DNA from: Piscibacillus salipiscarius JCM 13188
Lineage (GTDB): Bacteria > Bacillota > Bacilli > Bacillales > Alkalibacillaceae
DNA length: 61,813 nucleotides
Direction: 5' to 3'
NCBI RefSeq assembly: GCF_001311865.1
Contig: NZ_BBCD01000019.1
Span: 1 to 61,813, forward strand
Positions 47,462 to 57,073 of the stretch are shown here, piece after piece (the stretch's first letter is position 1; each line of letters starts with the position of its first letter). The translations under genes and the position numbers were made by a program. The notes under the pieces were generated by a model. That model was not told where the DNA came from, made no database searches, and saw only the letters and a program-made list of their open reading frames with translations.

Positions 47462-48935
47462 ATGGGGAATAACAACGAAGAATTAAACGAAGCGACGGCC
47501 TCGAAAAAAAGTCGAAAAGCTTGAATTTAGAGGTGGTCCATTTGTAGCAACCATTCCACTAGTCTTTTTCATTATTTGGGCAGTTGTCCTAAGTGTAACG
47601 GGCTTAGTATCAGAACAAGCTCTAATTTTAGGAATGGTCATCGGATTAATTTTAGGTTTATTATTAACAAAATCGAAATGGGGCGATTACGCCCAAGGGT
47701 TATTTGATGGAATGTCACAACCTATTGGTGTCGTGGCCATCATTGCCTGGTTCTGGGCAGGGATGTTCGCAACACTATTGCAGGCTGGCGGCTTAGTAGA
47801 TGGTCTGATTTGGTTTGGTTTCCAAACGGGATTTGAAGCGGGCTGGTTTGTAGGTTTAACCTTTGTTTTAGCGGCATTATTCTCAAGTGCAGTTGGTACA
47901 GGATATGGAACAGTATCAGCGTTTGGTATTTTAATGTATCCAGCAGGTGTTGTGTTAGGTGCTGATCCGACGATGATGTTAGCTGCGATTCTATCCGGAG
48001 CGGTGTTTGGTGATAACTTAGCGCCTGTATCAGATACAACAATCGTTTCTGCTACGACGCAGGAAGCAGATGTGCCAGGAGTTGTCCGTTCGCGTTTTAA
48101 ATATTCTATTGCAGCGGCGATCCCAGCTTTAATTTTGTTTGTCATTTTGGTGGCGCTTCCACGTCAGCAGGAGAACAGCAAGTGCTGAATGAATTACAAC
48201 AGGAGGTAACGGCAAACGGCCTCATATTCCTAATACCATTCGTGATTGTGCTCGTTCTCGCTTTAATTGGACATCACCTACTGACATCTTTAACTTGGGG
48301 AATCGTTGCGTCCATTGCACTATTCTTCGTAGTAGGTATTCCATTTACAGAAGTTATTCACATTTATGAAGGTGAAGGAGGAGCCGTTGTTGAAGGTGCC
48401 TTAATGGGCGGTCTAAGTGGGTACTTTAACATGGCGATCTTAATTTTATTCATTTTATCGGCCTCTTATTTATTAGAATTAGCTGGTACAATGGATAGGA
48501 TCATGGACTTCTTCATCAAAATTATTAAAGGTGTTACAAGACGTGCGGAGTTATCAATCTTTGCGATTGTAGCGTTCTTAAACTCATTTATTACAATCAA
48601 TACAGCAGCAGAAATCGCAGCTGCTCCATTTGTAAGTAGGATTGGTAAGAACTCAAATCTTCACCCTTATCGTCGTGCCAACTTCTTAGATACCGTGAGT
48701 TCTGCGTTAGTACATATTCCCGTGGAGTGGTGGTGTGTTATTAGCCTATACAACAGTTAATGGTATCGTGGATGAATATGGTATTCCTGGGGTGAACCCA
48801 ATTGAAGTATTCCCATTTGTATTCCAAGGTTGGGGCTTACTCATTGTGATGCTAATCGCTGCCATTACTGGATGGGGATTACGTTACCACGGTAAAAATG
48901 GAGAAGAGGTAAAGCCTGAAGATTACGAAGGATAA
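47462..48935 (+). CDS. nhaC: NhaC-family Na+/H+ antiporter (three frameshifts)
   Basis: A reconstructed ~490-residue antiporter with about 11-12 helices. It starts MGNNNEELNEATASKKS at 47462 (GGAGG upstream). The NhaC core is VVLGADPTMMLAAILSGAVF followed by GDNLAPVSDTTIVSAT. The second half is LNELQQEVTANGLIFLIPF onward, with a mirrored NTAAEIAAAPFVSRIGKNS block. It ends AITGWGLRYHGKNGEEVKPE. Frame breaks lie near 47510 (A6), 48170 and 48733. Antiporters of this family extrude Na+ in exchange for H+, fitting a salt- or alkali-tolerant host. A clear promoter precedes it. Confidence 0.85.
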
Positions 48936-48941
48936 TGATTT

Positions 48942-48976
48942 AAAAAAGCTGACTCACTTGCGAGTCAGCTTTTTTT
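48942..48976. terminator. Bidirectional terminator between nhaC and RNase H-like genes
   Basis: 9-bp stem GCTGACTCG/ CGAGTCAGC with A6 on the left and T7 on the right. The stop codon of the minus-strand gene (48965) lies in the right arm. Confidence 0.85.
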
Positions 48977-49356
48977 GTGAATCGCCTGCTTAGCTAAGCG
49001 ATCCGCATGGTGATTTTGTTTACTAGGAATCCACTTGAAAAATACAAAGGAAATTGATTGCCTTTTTCAATAATTTCGCTTAGTAAAGGTTGAAACAAAG
49101 GATTTTTCGTATATCCTGCTTCAACAGCATCGACAACAATTTGAGAATCTGACCGAAATGATAAAATCTCATCTGGATATTGATTCATACATATATCCAA
49201 TGCCTTGATGGCGGCTAAAAACTCTGCCTTATGGCTTGTATGGACACCTAAAGGTTCAGCAAATTCGAGCTGCTTACCATGAGCTTTTATATAAATACCT
49301 GCTCCGCTTAATCCAGGGTTACCTTGCGAGGCTCCATCTACATATACTTCTATCAA
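48965..49356 (-). CDS. RNase HI-like (YpeP-type) protein (frameshift)
   Basis: ~130 residues starting MIEVYVDGASQGNPGLSGAG, the RNase H fold start with Asp. Acidic partners lie in TSHKAEFLAAIKAL (Glu) and LSFRSDSQIVVDAV (Asp). The C-terminal part, seen after a break near 49040, reads KWIPSKQNHHADRLAKQ with the final His/Asp. All four catalytic carboxylates appear to be present. Such short stand-alone RNase H-like proteins are common in Bacillus; the true substrate is uncertain. Its stop codon lies within the shared terminator. Confidence 0.82.
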
Positions 49357-49550
49357 TCATGAACGCTCCTTTTTAGACTAATTCTAGAAAACCAGTTGTG
49401 GTTCTGTTCTTTAAAAATGTTGAGTTTCAAAATCTTTTATCTCGCGCGTGTGAACATCCCCTTTGAGAACATTATAGGTTAAAGACATGTGAGATGAAAT
49501 GGTATGTAACTTTTTTCTTATGATACGTCACAATCATGGGAGGGGTTTGA

Positions 49551-49655
49551 ATGAGAATAATGATGTTAGTATTTGTTTTATTTTTAACTGGATGCATGGG
49601 CATGAAGGGGATAAAAAAAGGCTCGCGCACCTATGCGCGAGCCTTTCATTTATAA
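49551..49655 (+). CDS. Tiny putative lipoprotein (34 aa)
   Basis: GGGAGGGG precedes ATG 49551. The product starts MRIMMLVFVLFLTGCMGMKG with a canonical lipobox LTGC after only 14 residues, and runs to TAA 49653-49655. The last ~11 codons lie inside the hairpin at 49612-49647. Either the real stop is earlier and hidden by an indel in the A7 tract, or the terminator is translated. Short but with a convincing RBS and signal; a peptide or entericidin-like lipoprotein. Confidence 0.45.
   Translation: MRIMMLVFVLFLTGCMGMKGIKKGSRTYARAFHL
49612..49647. terminator. Bidirectional terminator
   Basis: Stem AAGGCTCGCGCA / TGCGCGAGCCTT with an A7 left flank and TT-rich right flank; between the tiny lipoprotein and the siderophore-binding protein gene. 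Confidence 0.8.
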
Positions 49656-49681
49656 CGAGGGGGTTAAAAGTGTTATAACAA

Positions 49682-50675
49682 TTATTCAGATAATAGCTTT
49701 TCTTCTAAGTCATCTAACATTAAGTTTGCAGCACGAACGCCGCCTGCTGTATTCCAAATGGTATCACTTACTTCATAAGCTTTACCTTCTTGAACAGCAC
49801 TTAAGTTATTCCATAATGGGTCATTCACCCATTCACTTTCAACAGATTCACCATCTTCACCTTCAGGCTGATACGTGAAGTAGAAGATGACGTCTCCATC
49901 CATTTCTTGAATACGTTCTTTCGTTACACCTTTTGCTGCAAAGTCATTAACATCTTGTGATTCAGGGCGTGCTAAACCAATTTCCTCAAGGATAATTCCT
50001 GAGAATGAATCTTTATGATAAATACGAACATCTGATGGCATGAAGCGCACCATAGATACTTTAGTATCTAATTTTCCAGCTTCTTTTAACTTCGCACGAA
50101 GATCTTCAACTCGTTTCTGATAATCGTCTAAAACTTGCTGACCTTCTTCTTCTTTATTAACTGCTTTAGAGATTAACTCGAAGTTTACTTTCCAATCTCC
50201 GCGTAGAGTCTCTTCAAAGACAGTAGGAGCAATGGCACTTAATTTTTCGTAGTGCTCTTCTTGACGCATTTTGTTACCAATAATTAAATCTGGTTTTAAT
50301 TCGGCAATTTTTTTCTAAGTTAATGCTACTTTCTGTACCGACAACTTCAACGCCTTCCATATCTTTCGTAATATGATCGTACCAAGGGTCACCAGTCCAT
50401 GACTGAACGGCACCAACAGGTTTAATTTCTAATGATAATAACGCTTCTGTTCCGTGGTTCGTTAAAACAACAACACGTTCAGGCTGACCTTCAATTGTTG
50501 TCTCTCCCATAGAATGTTCAATCGTATATGTTTCAGCTTGTACTTCACCTGTATTTTCTTCACTTTCGTTACCAGTTGTCTCTTCTGAGTCATCTGATCC
50601 GCCGCCACAAGCAGCTAATGCAAACACTAAGGCAACAAGAAGTAATGATAACTTCCAAATGTTTGATTTAAACAT
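49682..50675 (-). CDS. Iron-siderophore ABC transporter substrate-binding lipoprotein (frameshift)
   Basis: ~330 residues starting MFKSNIWKLSLLLVALVFAL with lipobox LAAC, and an acidic linker (DDSEETTGNESEENTGE). The class III binding-protein domain has ERVVVLTNHGTEALLSLEIK, KMRQEEHYEKLSAIAPTVFE and VSMVRFMPSDVRIYHKDSF. The frame breaks near 50312 (T6). It is divergent from its two permeases, with four Fur boxes between them. Closest in layout to the YfiY/FhuD group, probably a hydroxamate or citrate-type siderophore receptor. No ATPase gene lies in this window, so it must share one from elsewhere. Confidence 0.88.
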
Positions 50676-50718
50676 AGTTGCGCTCCTCCTAATATGTAAT
50701 TTTTATTTAAATTGAGTT

Positions 50719-50767
50719 GATTGAGAATGATTTTCAATCACATTACAAATGATAATAGTTATCAATT
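50719..50767. promoter_or_regulatory. Fur boxes 1 and 2 (binding-protein side)
   Basis: GATTGAGAATGATTTTCAATC (50719-50739) is a 7-1-7 like inverted repeat, and TGATAATAGTTATCA (50750-50764) is a near-perfect palindrome. Both match the Bacillus Fur consensus TGATAATNATTATCA and lie 45-90 nt from the start of the binding-protein gene. Confidence 0.85.
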
Positions 50768-50795
50768 ATAAAGTCAATAGGTTTTTCTCAATTAA

Positions 50796-50836
50796 TTGAA
50801 AACGATTCTCAAGTTCATTGACAATGATTATCAATT
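50796..50836. promoter_or_regulatory. Fur boxes 3 and 4 (permease side)
   Basis: TTGAAAACGATTCTCAA (50796-50812) and TTGACAATGATTATCAA (50818-50834), 22 nt apart, upstream of the first permease start at 50887. Confidence 0.85.
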
Positions 50837-50886
50837 AGATTAGACTAAAAGCAGCAACATATAGGGAATGAAAGGTATTACAAACT

Positions 50887-51884
50887 ATGCTGACGAAAAC
50901 GTCTACTCGGACCTTTGGGATCATCATAGGCATCATTTCAGTGCTTGTCCTTATGTGGGCGAGTGTGATCCTAGGTTTGACGAAAATAAATACGCAAATG
51001 GTCATAGAATCATTTACAAATTTTGATGAATCAAATGAACATATCATTATACAATCCGCTCGTATACCACGGGCATTAATAGCAGCAGCTGTTGGCTCTA
51101 GTTTGGCTATTGCTGGTGCGATTATGCAAGGACTAACCAAAAACCCATTAGCTTCTCCAAGTATATTTGGGGTTAATGCTGGTGCTAGTTTCTTTGTCGT
51201 ATTAGGTGTTAGCTTTTTCGGTGTAACATCTATTACAGGTTTTACATGGTTAGCGTTTATCGGAGCAGCGATTGCCGCAGTAGTTGTCTACATGCTTGGC
51301 TCTGTTGGGACCGACGGACTAACACCTGTCAAATTAACCCTAGCCGGGGCAGCGATTGCCGCTTTATTCTCGTCTATGACTCAAGGTATTTTAACTTTAG
51401 ATGAACAAGCCTTAGATCAAGTTTTATTTTGGCTTGCTGGAGCCGTTCAAGGCCGAGATTTGGAATTACTACTTGGGGTTTTACCTTATTTATTAGCCGG
51501 ATGGATTATGTCTCTTTTTATAGGTAAAAAGATGAATGTGCTAACCATGGGAGAAGATGTAGCCGTTGGGTTAGGGCAGAAGACTTGGCTAGTTAAAGTC
51601 ATTGGTGCATTAGTCATTGTACTTTTAGCTGGTGGGTCCGTAGCGATTGCGGGACCAATTGGTTTGTCGGTTTAATTATTCCGCACGTGGCGCGCTGGTT
51701 AGTTGGCTATGACTATCGCTGGTTAATTCCGTACAGCGGATTACTCGGCGCAGTCTTATTACTAGCAGCTGATATTGGTGCTCGTTATATCATCATGCCA
51801 GCAGAAGTACCAATCGGTGTGATGACGGCATTTATTGGTGCTCCTTTCTTCATTTTCATCGCAAGGAGGGGCATAAATGAGTAA
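50887..51884 (+). CDS. FecCD-family siderophore permease 1 (frameshift)
   Basis: ~332 residues with nine to ten helices. It starts [20 protein letters not shown]. FecCD landmarks are [40 protein letters not shown] and GPIGLSV, then after the break near 51675 [15 protein letters not shown], the PHIAR-like signature. It is the first gene of the Fur-controlled permease operon. Its stop overlaps the start of permease 2 (ATGAGTAA). Confidence 0.9.
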
Positions 51885-52924
51885 GTATTGGGAATTAAAG
51901 CTAGGAAGCTCACGCTTTTTAATAAACAAAAATCGTTTGCGATTATTTTACATTAACACTTCTTATCATGGCTGCCATCGTTGTTAGCTTGGGTATTGGA
52001 CAAATGGTTATATGGCCAATAGATGTGGTGAAAGCCATTTTTGGTTATGGTGAAGAAATGCACAAGCTGGTTGTCAATGACTTCCGTATGCCAAGGATTT
52101 TGCTTGCCGTCTTAGCTGGTGCAGGACTAGCTATGTCGGGTGCGATTTTACAAGGAATTATACGAAATCCACTTGCATCACCAGACATTATCGGTATTAC
52201 GGCTGGAGCTGCATTATCAACTGTAGGATTTTTAGTGGTATTTAGCGACCGTAGTAGTTCATTAACTGTAAGTATTCAGTGGTTACCATTAGCATCTTTA
52301 ATTGGTGCTGTATTAATGGGATTCTTTGTATACTTGCTGGCAACAAACCGCAATGGTGTCCAGCCTGTTAAATTGGTTTTAATTGGTGTAGGACTTTCTG
52401 CTGCGGTTGAAGCAGTCACCACCATGATTATGACGTTTGGACCGATTTATACAGCAGCCAGAGCTAATATTTGGTTAACAGGAAGTGTAAACGGCGCCAC
52501 CTGGGAACAAGTTGGAACAATCACGCCATGGGTTGTTGGCCTAGGAATTATATTGATGTTTTATACAACCCAGCTAAACATGCAAGGCTTAGGTGATGAC
52601 ATTGCGACTAATGCTGGTGCGAGAGTCCAACGTGATCGCTTAGTATTATTAGTTCTTGCGACTGCTTTAGCGGGCGGATCCGTAGCATTTGCCGGTGGGA
52701 TTGGATTCGTCGGCCTGATGGCACCACATATCGCCAGACGCTTAGTGGGGTCAGTCTTTAGTTCATTAATTCCAGTCTCAGCCTTAATTGGCGGTTTAAT
52801 TGTGTTAGTAGCAGATTTAATTGCACGCACGGCATTCGCACCACTTGAAATCCCAGCTGGGGTGTTCACATCGTTGATTGGTGCACCATATTTCATTTAC
52901 TTGTTATTTAAAACTCGCAAATAA
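51877..52924 (+). CDS. FecCD-family siderophore permease 2 (frameshift)
   Basis: ~348 residues from ATG 51877 ([20 protein letters not shown]). The frame breaks near 51940-51960 before [18 protein letters not shown]. Landmarks: [59 protein letters not shown]. It pairs with permease 1 as a heterodimer. It overlaps permease 1 by 8 nt and is followed 21 nt later by the FhuF-like gene. Confidence 0.9.
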
Positions 52925-52945
52925 CCAATAACTGAGGTGTTTAAC

Positions 52946-53724
52946 GTGACACAACTGATGAAGTCAGAAAAAATTTATCTCAAAGACAATTTCAGGATGG
53001 TTGATTATGCTGAAGACGTAACGGTTACGCTTGATCAATTATTAGATGAGGAATTTTTACTTCAGTATTTAAAAGATATTAAAAGTGAATTTAATACAGA
53101 GAGCATATTTGTTGCAGGGTCGCAGCTCATGAAGCGATTAGGCTTAATATCGTGTTACCAACACTTTACCTTTTAACCGTTCATGATATGAAGCTTAATC
53201 TGTCATTTAACCGAGCTGCAATTGTGCCAAATAGGGTCGGTGACAAATGGCTTCCGAACTTATATATGGACGACCTTGAAGTTGAACTCATTGAACCATC
53301 TTTACGTGAAGATGAACGTCGCAAGTTGACGGAAGAACTTTTTGCTAAAATGGATCAGCTAGTCAATGTGTTTAACAAGGTATCACGAGTGCCTAAACCG
53401 AACTTATGGGAAAACATCTCCATTTATGTTTATTGGTTATACGAGAAGAAATTAAAAGACGAACGCTTTGCTGAGGTGGCTGAACGAGTCGATTCTGATT
53501 ACCAATATTTAATCTTCGGCATGTCATCAGATATATTTTCTGACGACTGTAACCAGCTCACGAACTTTTACTGGGGACGCCGAATCAAAGAAGATGGAAC
53601 CCGCATCCGCCGTACTTGCTGCTTTTACTACGGAGCTAACTCCGATCGTAAATGCTGTAAGACATGCCCGAAAGCAAAAGAAGACCTATCTAAACCACTG
53701 CCGTTTGAAACGGTTAAAAAATAA
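52946..53724 (+). CDS. FhuF-like [2Fe-2S] siderophore-iron reductase (frameshift)
   Basis: ~259 residues. It starts at GTG 52946 (MTQLMKSEKIYLKDNFRMVD) behind GAGGTG. The frame breaks near 53150 after GSQLMKRLGL. The C-terminal cluster is TCCFYYGANSDRKCCKTCP, the C-C-x10-C-x2-C type of FhuF that holds a [2Fe-2S] centre. FhuF-like enzymes reduce ferric siderophores in the cytoplasm. Its place after the permeases in a Fur-controlled operon fits this role. Confidence 0.85.
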
Positions 53725-53757
53725 GACATCCCCTGCGTAAGCGCGGGGGGGTTCCTA

Positions 53758-53797
53758 ACAGGAAGCTTTTGCGCAGAGGCGCAAAAGCTTTTGTTTA
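53758..53797. terminator. Terminator of the siderophore uptake operon
   Basis: Stem GAAGCTTTTGCGC / GCGCAAAAGCTTTTG, loop AGAG, tail TTTGTTTAT. 13 perfect base pairs. Confidence 0.85.
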
Positions 53798-53819
53798 TAG
53801 TTAGATGAGATGCATTTTT

Positions 53820-53975
53820 ACTAGACTATTTTGCTGTATACTAGACAATTTATGGGTTGTACTAGACAAAATCACGATTCTACTAGACAAATTTAAGATT
53901 TTACTAGACAAAACTGCAAATTTACTAGACAAAATTTAAAATTAACTAGAAGATTTTTTGAAATACTAGACAAAA
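53820..53975. repeat. Intergenic array C: eight ACTAGACAAA repeats with a 21-nt period
   Basis: ACTAGACAAA-type motifs start at 53820, 53840, 53861, 53882, 53903, 53924, 53945 and 53965 (spacings 20, 21, 21, 21, 21, 21, 20). Core ACTAGA is invariant, and CAAA follows in most. The spacer is A/T-rich and not conserved. The last unit ends directly before the stop codon of the minus-strand NERD gene (53977-53979). From the gene's side the unit reads TTTTGTCTAGTA. On the plus strand the phased copies read as a heptad-like frame LLDKxxx until a stop at 53938. Confidence 0.85.
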
Positions 53976-53976
53976 C

Positions 53977-54967
53977 TCAATTCATCAAATAATAGTAATC
54001 CGTTTGATAGTCAAAATCTAATGAATATACTCTGTCCTTAAACTTGCCGCTATACTTAAAGCCTTCTCTTTTTAAAATTTTACTTACGACATGCGAATCA
54101 TCTATTTGTAACATCCATCGAGCTTCTTTGTTGGTGATACAATTCTTATACAAGAGTTGAAAATCTTTAAAAGCAAATAGATGGGATTCTCTATTTATCT
54201 TTTTGCAACGAGGACAATACCACCTACCGTAGTTGCGTATAATCGGTAAATAATAACACTCTGGACATGGTGCGCCGGGTTTTATGTCCTTTGCTGTTAA
54301 GTGATACTTCTTTAATACGTCTAGTCGCAATGGTTGGTGATGCTGTTTTAAAAATCGGGAGAGGTTAAGAAGTTGCTGTTCACTTAGGATTTTAGTCGTA
54401 TATTTCTGCTTCAACTCTTGATATTTCTCGATAAATTTCCCTGGTCGTATGATGCGCGGGTCGACATCATTGGCGTCTGTTCTCGTTAGATGAACATGGT
54501 TGCTGACGAAAATGACGAGGGCGACGATGGGGATGGCGGAGTAACCATGTTGCATGAGCCAGTTTTGTAAATGAAAAATTTGTGTATCGACTTGATTAAT
54601 TGGGTCTTTAAAGGATCGTGTGCGTCCGTTTGTATGTTGAGTCATTTGCCCGAATTCATGATCAAATTCAATGGTCCCAGAAAAATTCTTCACTTCTGCG
54701 ATCGTGAAAAAGTAAGGGTTCAAAATTAGGTTGTCCATTTGAAATGGGTTAGGACCAGGAACCCGAAGGCCATTTAGTATCGCGGTGTTATCGTCATCAA
54801 CCGCTTTTAAGTAGTAATTGAAGGCTAACTCTCCTCGGTATCCGGACTGGTTAATAGCGTGATCATCAATAATAACTGGATACTGAGGATGTGCGGATTC
54901 GACGCGCTTTTTTTAGACCAGCTAGTTGAAGTAAAGGAATTGGAATATCATCTGTCTTAACAATCAT
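53977..54967 (-). CDS. NERD-domain protein with C-terminal zinc-ribbon-like segment (frameshift)
   Basis: ~329 residues from ATG 54967 (MIVKTDDIPIPLLQLAGLKK). The frame breaks in T7 at 54909; the restored sequence is LKKRVESAHPQYPVIIDDHA. The NERD domain follows: SGYRGELAFNYYLKAVDD, LNPYFFTIAEVKNFSGTIEF (with Asp/Glu-x-Lys), and QVDTQIFHLQNWL. The second half has CPECYY and CPRCKK pairs for zinc and a helix-rich tail. NERD proteins are predicted nucleases of the PD-(D/E)XK type, possibly acting in DNA processing. Array C directly follows its stop codon. Confidence 0.8.
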
Positions 54968-55115
54968 TACTCTTAACTCCTTTTTTAATAAAATTAAACT
55001 GAATTTCTTTTAATCTGTCAAAACGCCTTTCCCCTTAAGAAAACTCAATTTTTAAGTTAATTTTAAGAAAAATATGACAAATTATGATAAGATAATGGTT
55101 AAATGAGGGGGAGTT

Positions 55116-56389
55116 ATGATGTATGAACAAATTTTTGAAGAAATTGTTAACATCATACACCATGATTATGCAGGATGTGAGGATAAACGAGGGTGGGATG
55201 ACCCAGAGAAGTATAGAGAAAAAATATACAATCAAAATCTTACTGCTCATGAGTTTGTAGAACTAGTTGAAGAATATATAGCTGATTTAAAGGATCCACA
55301 TATGTTCTTTAGACTAATAGGAGAGGAAAAAGCGCTGGACATCGGTTTTAAGGTGCGTCGATATGAAAATGCCTTATACGTTACTGAGCTAATAGGTGAA
55401 ACAAGGTTGGAGATAGGTGATCGAATTGTCGCTTTAGACCAACTTAGGATAAATGAAATATCTGAAATCTATAGCAAATATTTATACGACAAACCTTCTG
55501 AACGTGAGAATTGGCTTCCGGTTCTTAAAAAAGTATAATGAAGCAACTATAAAAAATCCAATGGAGATATAAAACAGATTAGAATTCGACGATATGTTAA
55601 ATCTGACTATAAACCTGAATATTCGTTTGAAAAATTAAAACCAGATACGAGCTACATTAAAATGACGGATTTCTTAAACCCTGACTCGATCAATCAATTA
55701 ATACAGAAACACGAACATGAACTAAACACATCAGATTATTTAATTCTCGATGTTAGAAAAATTTAGGTGGTTCAGATTCCGCTTTTCAGGCCCTAATTCC
55801 GTTTCTATTTCCAGAAGGTAAAACAAAACTAGATTTAGCGAAAAACTATACACAAATATTCAATGCGACTGACCGCAGCTCTGATTTGACTATTCGATCT
55901 GTCCAGGAATTTATGTCTAACGTTGAAGATCCACAAGTAAAAAAAGAACGCACAGTCATTTATAGATACTTGGAAAAAGTACCGAGGTAAAGGTTTTGTT
56001 GTATTTGACCAAGATTTAAATCCAGAGCCAGAGTTAATAGAGGGTAAATCTAATCCAAAAAAAGTAGCAGTTCTTAGTGATGTATATTGCGGGAGTGCAG
56101 GAGCGTCTTCGTTGAGTTCTGTAAATTTTCAAACAAAGTAACCGTGATTGGACGCGGTACAGCGGGAGTTAACGACTACTCTAACTTAGCCCGTATGAGA
56201 TGGGATAACCAGTTTGAGCTATTATACCCTACATCCAAACTAACAAGGGTTGATGAAGGTAAAGGCATGACAGGCATAGGTATTTTACCAGATGTATATA
56301 TACCGTGGACACCAGAACACTTAACACGGGATGTCGATCTGGAACATGCTTTAGATTTGTTTTATCAGGAAAGCCTTACCTTTGATTAA
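55116..56389 (+). CDS. S41-family (C-terminal processing) peptidase without signal peptide (several frameshifts)
   Basis: ~425 residues starting MMYEQIFEEIVNIIHHDYAG; GAGGGGGAG precedes the ATG. N-terminal helical part, then a PDZ-like segment (LEIGDRIVALDQLRINEIS) and the S41 core: DYLILDVRKN-LGGSDSAFQALIP, with the nucleophile region VLSDVYCGSAGASFVEF and the partner VIGRGTAGVNDYSNLA. Frame breaks lie near 55538, 55765, 55988 and 56105. No signal peptide, so it would act in the cytoplasm, unlike CtpA. After the stop, 56393-56472 encodes another conserved-looking tail (HQGQYHNALKKAGFEIPLQW), which may belong to the same protein if one base is missing. Confidence 0.75.
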
Positions 56390-56488
56390 TTCACCAAGGT
56401 CAATACCACAACGCTTTAAAGAAAGCAGGTTTTGAAATACCATTACAGTGGGAGCGAGATTGGAACTTATAATAAAGGGGATACATCA

Positions 56489-57042
56489 ATGCAACATATT
56501 CACGAGCAGTTAGATCAACTAAACGAACATATTTATTTTGATGAAGACCATTTTTGCGCGAAAAAATTGACGAGATGGAACTATTGGATGAAGTGATTGC
56601 TCAAGTGCGCCGTGAATTATTAAAAACAGAAAACCCTGATCATCTTTGTTTCCTTTATGGTACGTTAGGCAATTTATATCGACTGAAAAATGAACCGCAA
56701 CAAGCGATTAAATGCTTAGAAAAAGCATTAACACTAGCGGATGCTGACTCATCACGGGAGATTGTCATGCTAATTCGCTTAGGTGAAGCTTACAAATATA
56801 AACACGAACACCAAAAAGCGCTAGAGCAGTTTGATTTAGCGATCTTAAAAGGATTTGAATATGAACCGCAATACTTAGATTTTGCCTACCAACATAAAGG
56901 GAAATGTCTGATGGAATTGGGGTTATACCAAGAGGCCATGGAAGCTTTTCAAAATGCCCATGCGGTTCGTAAAGGGAAGAAGGACGAGAGGCTTTTAAAA
57001 TCAACTGAAAAGGCTATAGAATTTCTAGAACGCCTAACATAA
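56489..57042 (+). CDS. TPR-repeat protein (frameshift)
   Basis: ~184 residues from ATG 56489 (MQHIHEQLDQLNEHIYFDED). The frame breaks in T5 near 56552; the restored sequence continues HFLREKIDEMELLDEVIAQV. Three TPR motifs follow, best seen in LYGTLGNLYRLKNEPQQAIK, IRLGEAYKYKHEHQKALEQF and HKGKCLMELGLYQEAMEAFQ. A scaffold for protein-protein contacts. It shares a terminator with the convergent CvfC gene. Confidence 0.82.
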
Positions 57043-57073
57043 AACGAAGCAGCCAATCATTGGCTGCTTCATT
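57043..57073. terminator. Bidirectional terminator between TPR and CvfC genes
   Basis: 10-bp stem GAAGCAGCCA / TGGCTGCTTC with a 5-nt loop; A-rich left and T-rich right flank. Confidence 0.85.

Noticed and set aside
49357..49550. A non-coding RNA or riboswitch in the gap before the tiny lipoprotein
   Set aside because: No convincing stem set or aptamer motif seen; only a likely promoter region.
53841..53940. A short coding gene LLDKxxx heptads in array C
   Set aside because: The frame is open for only ~33 codons, has no start codon or RBS, and is a by-product of a 21-nt period being a multiple of three.
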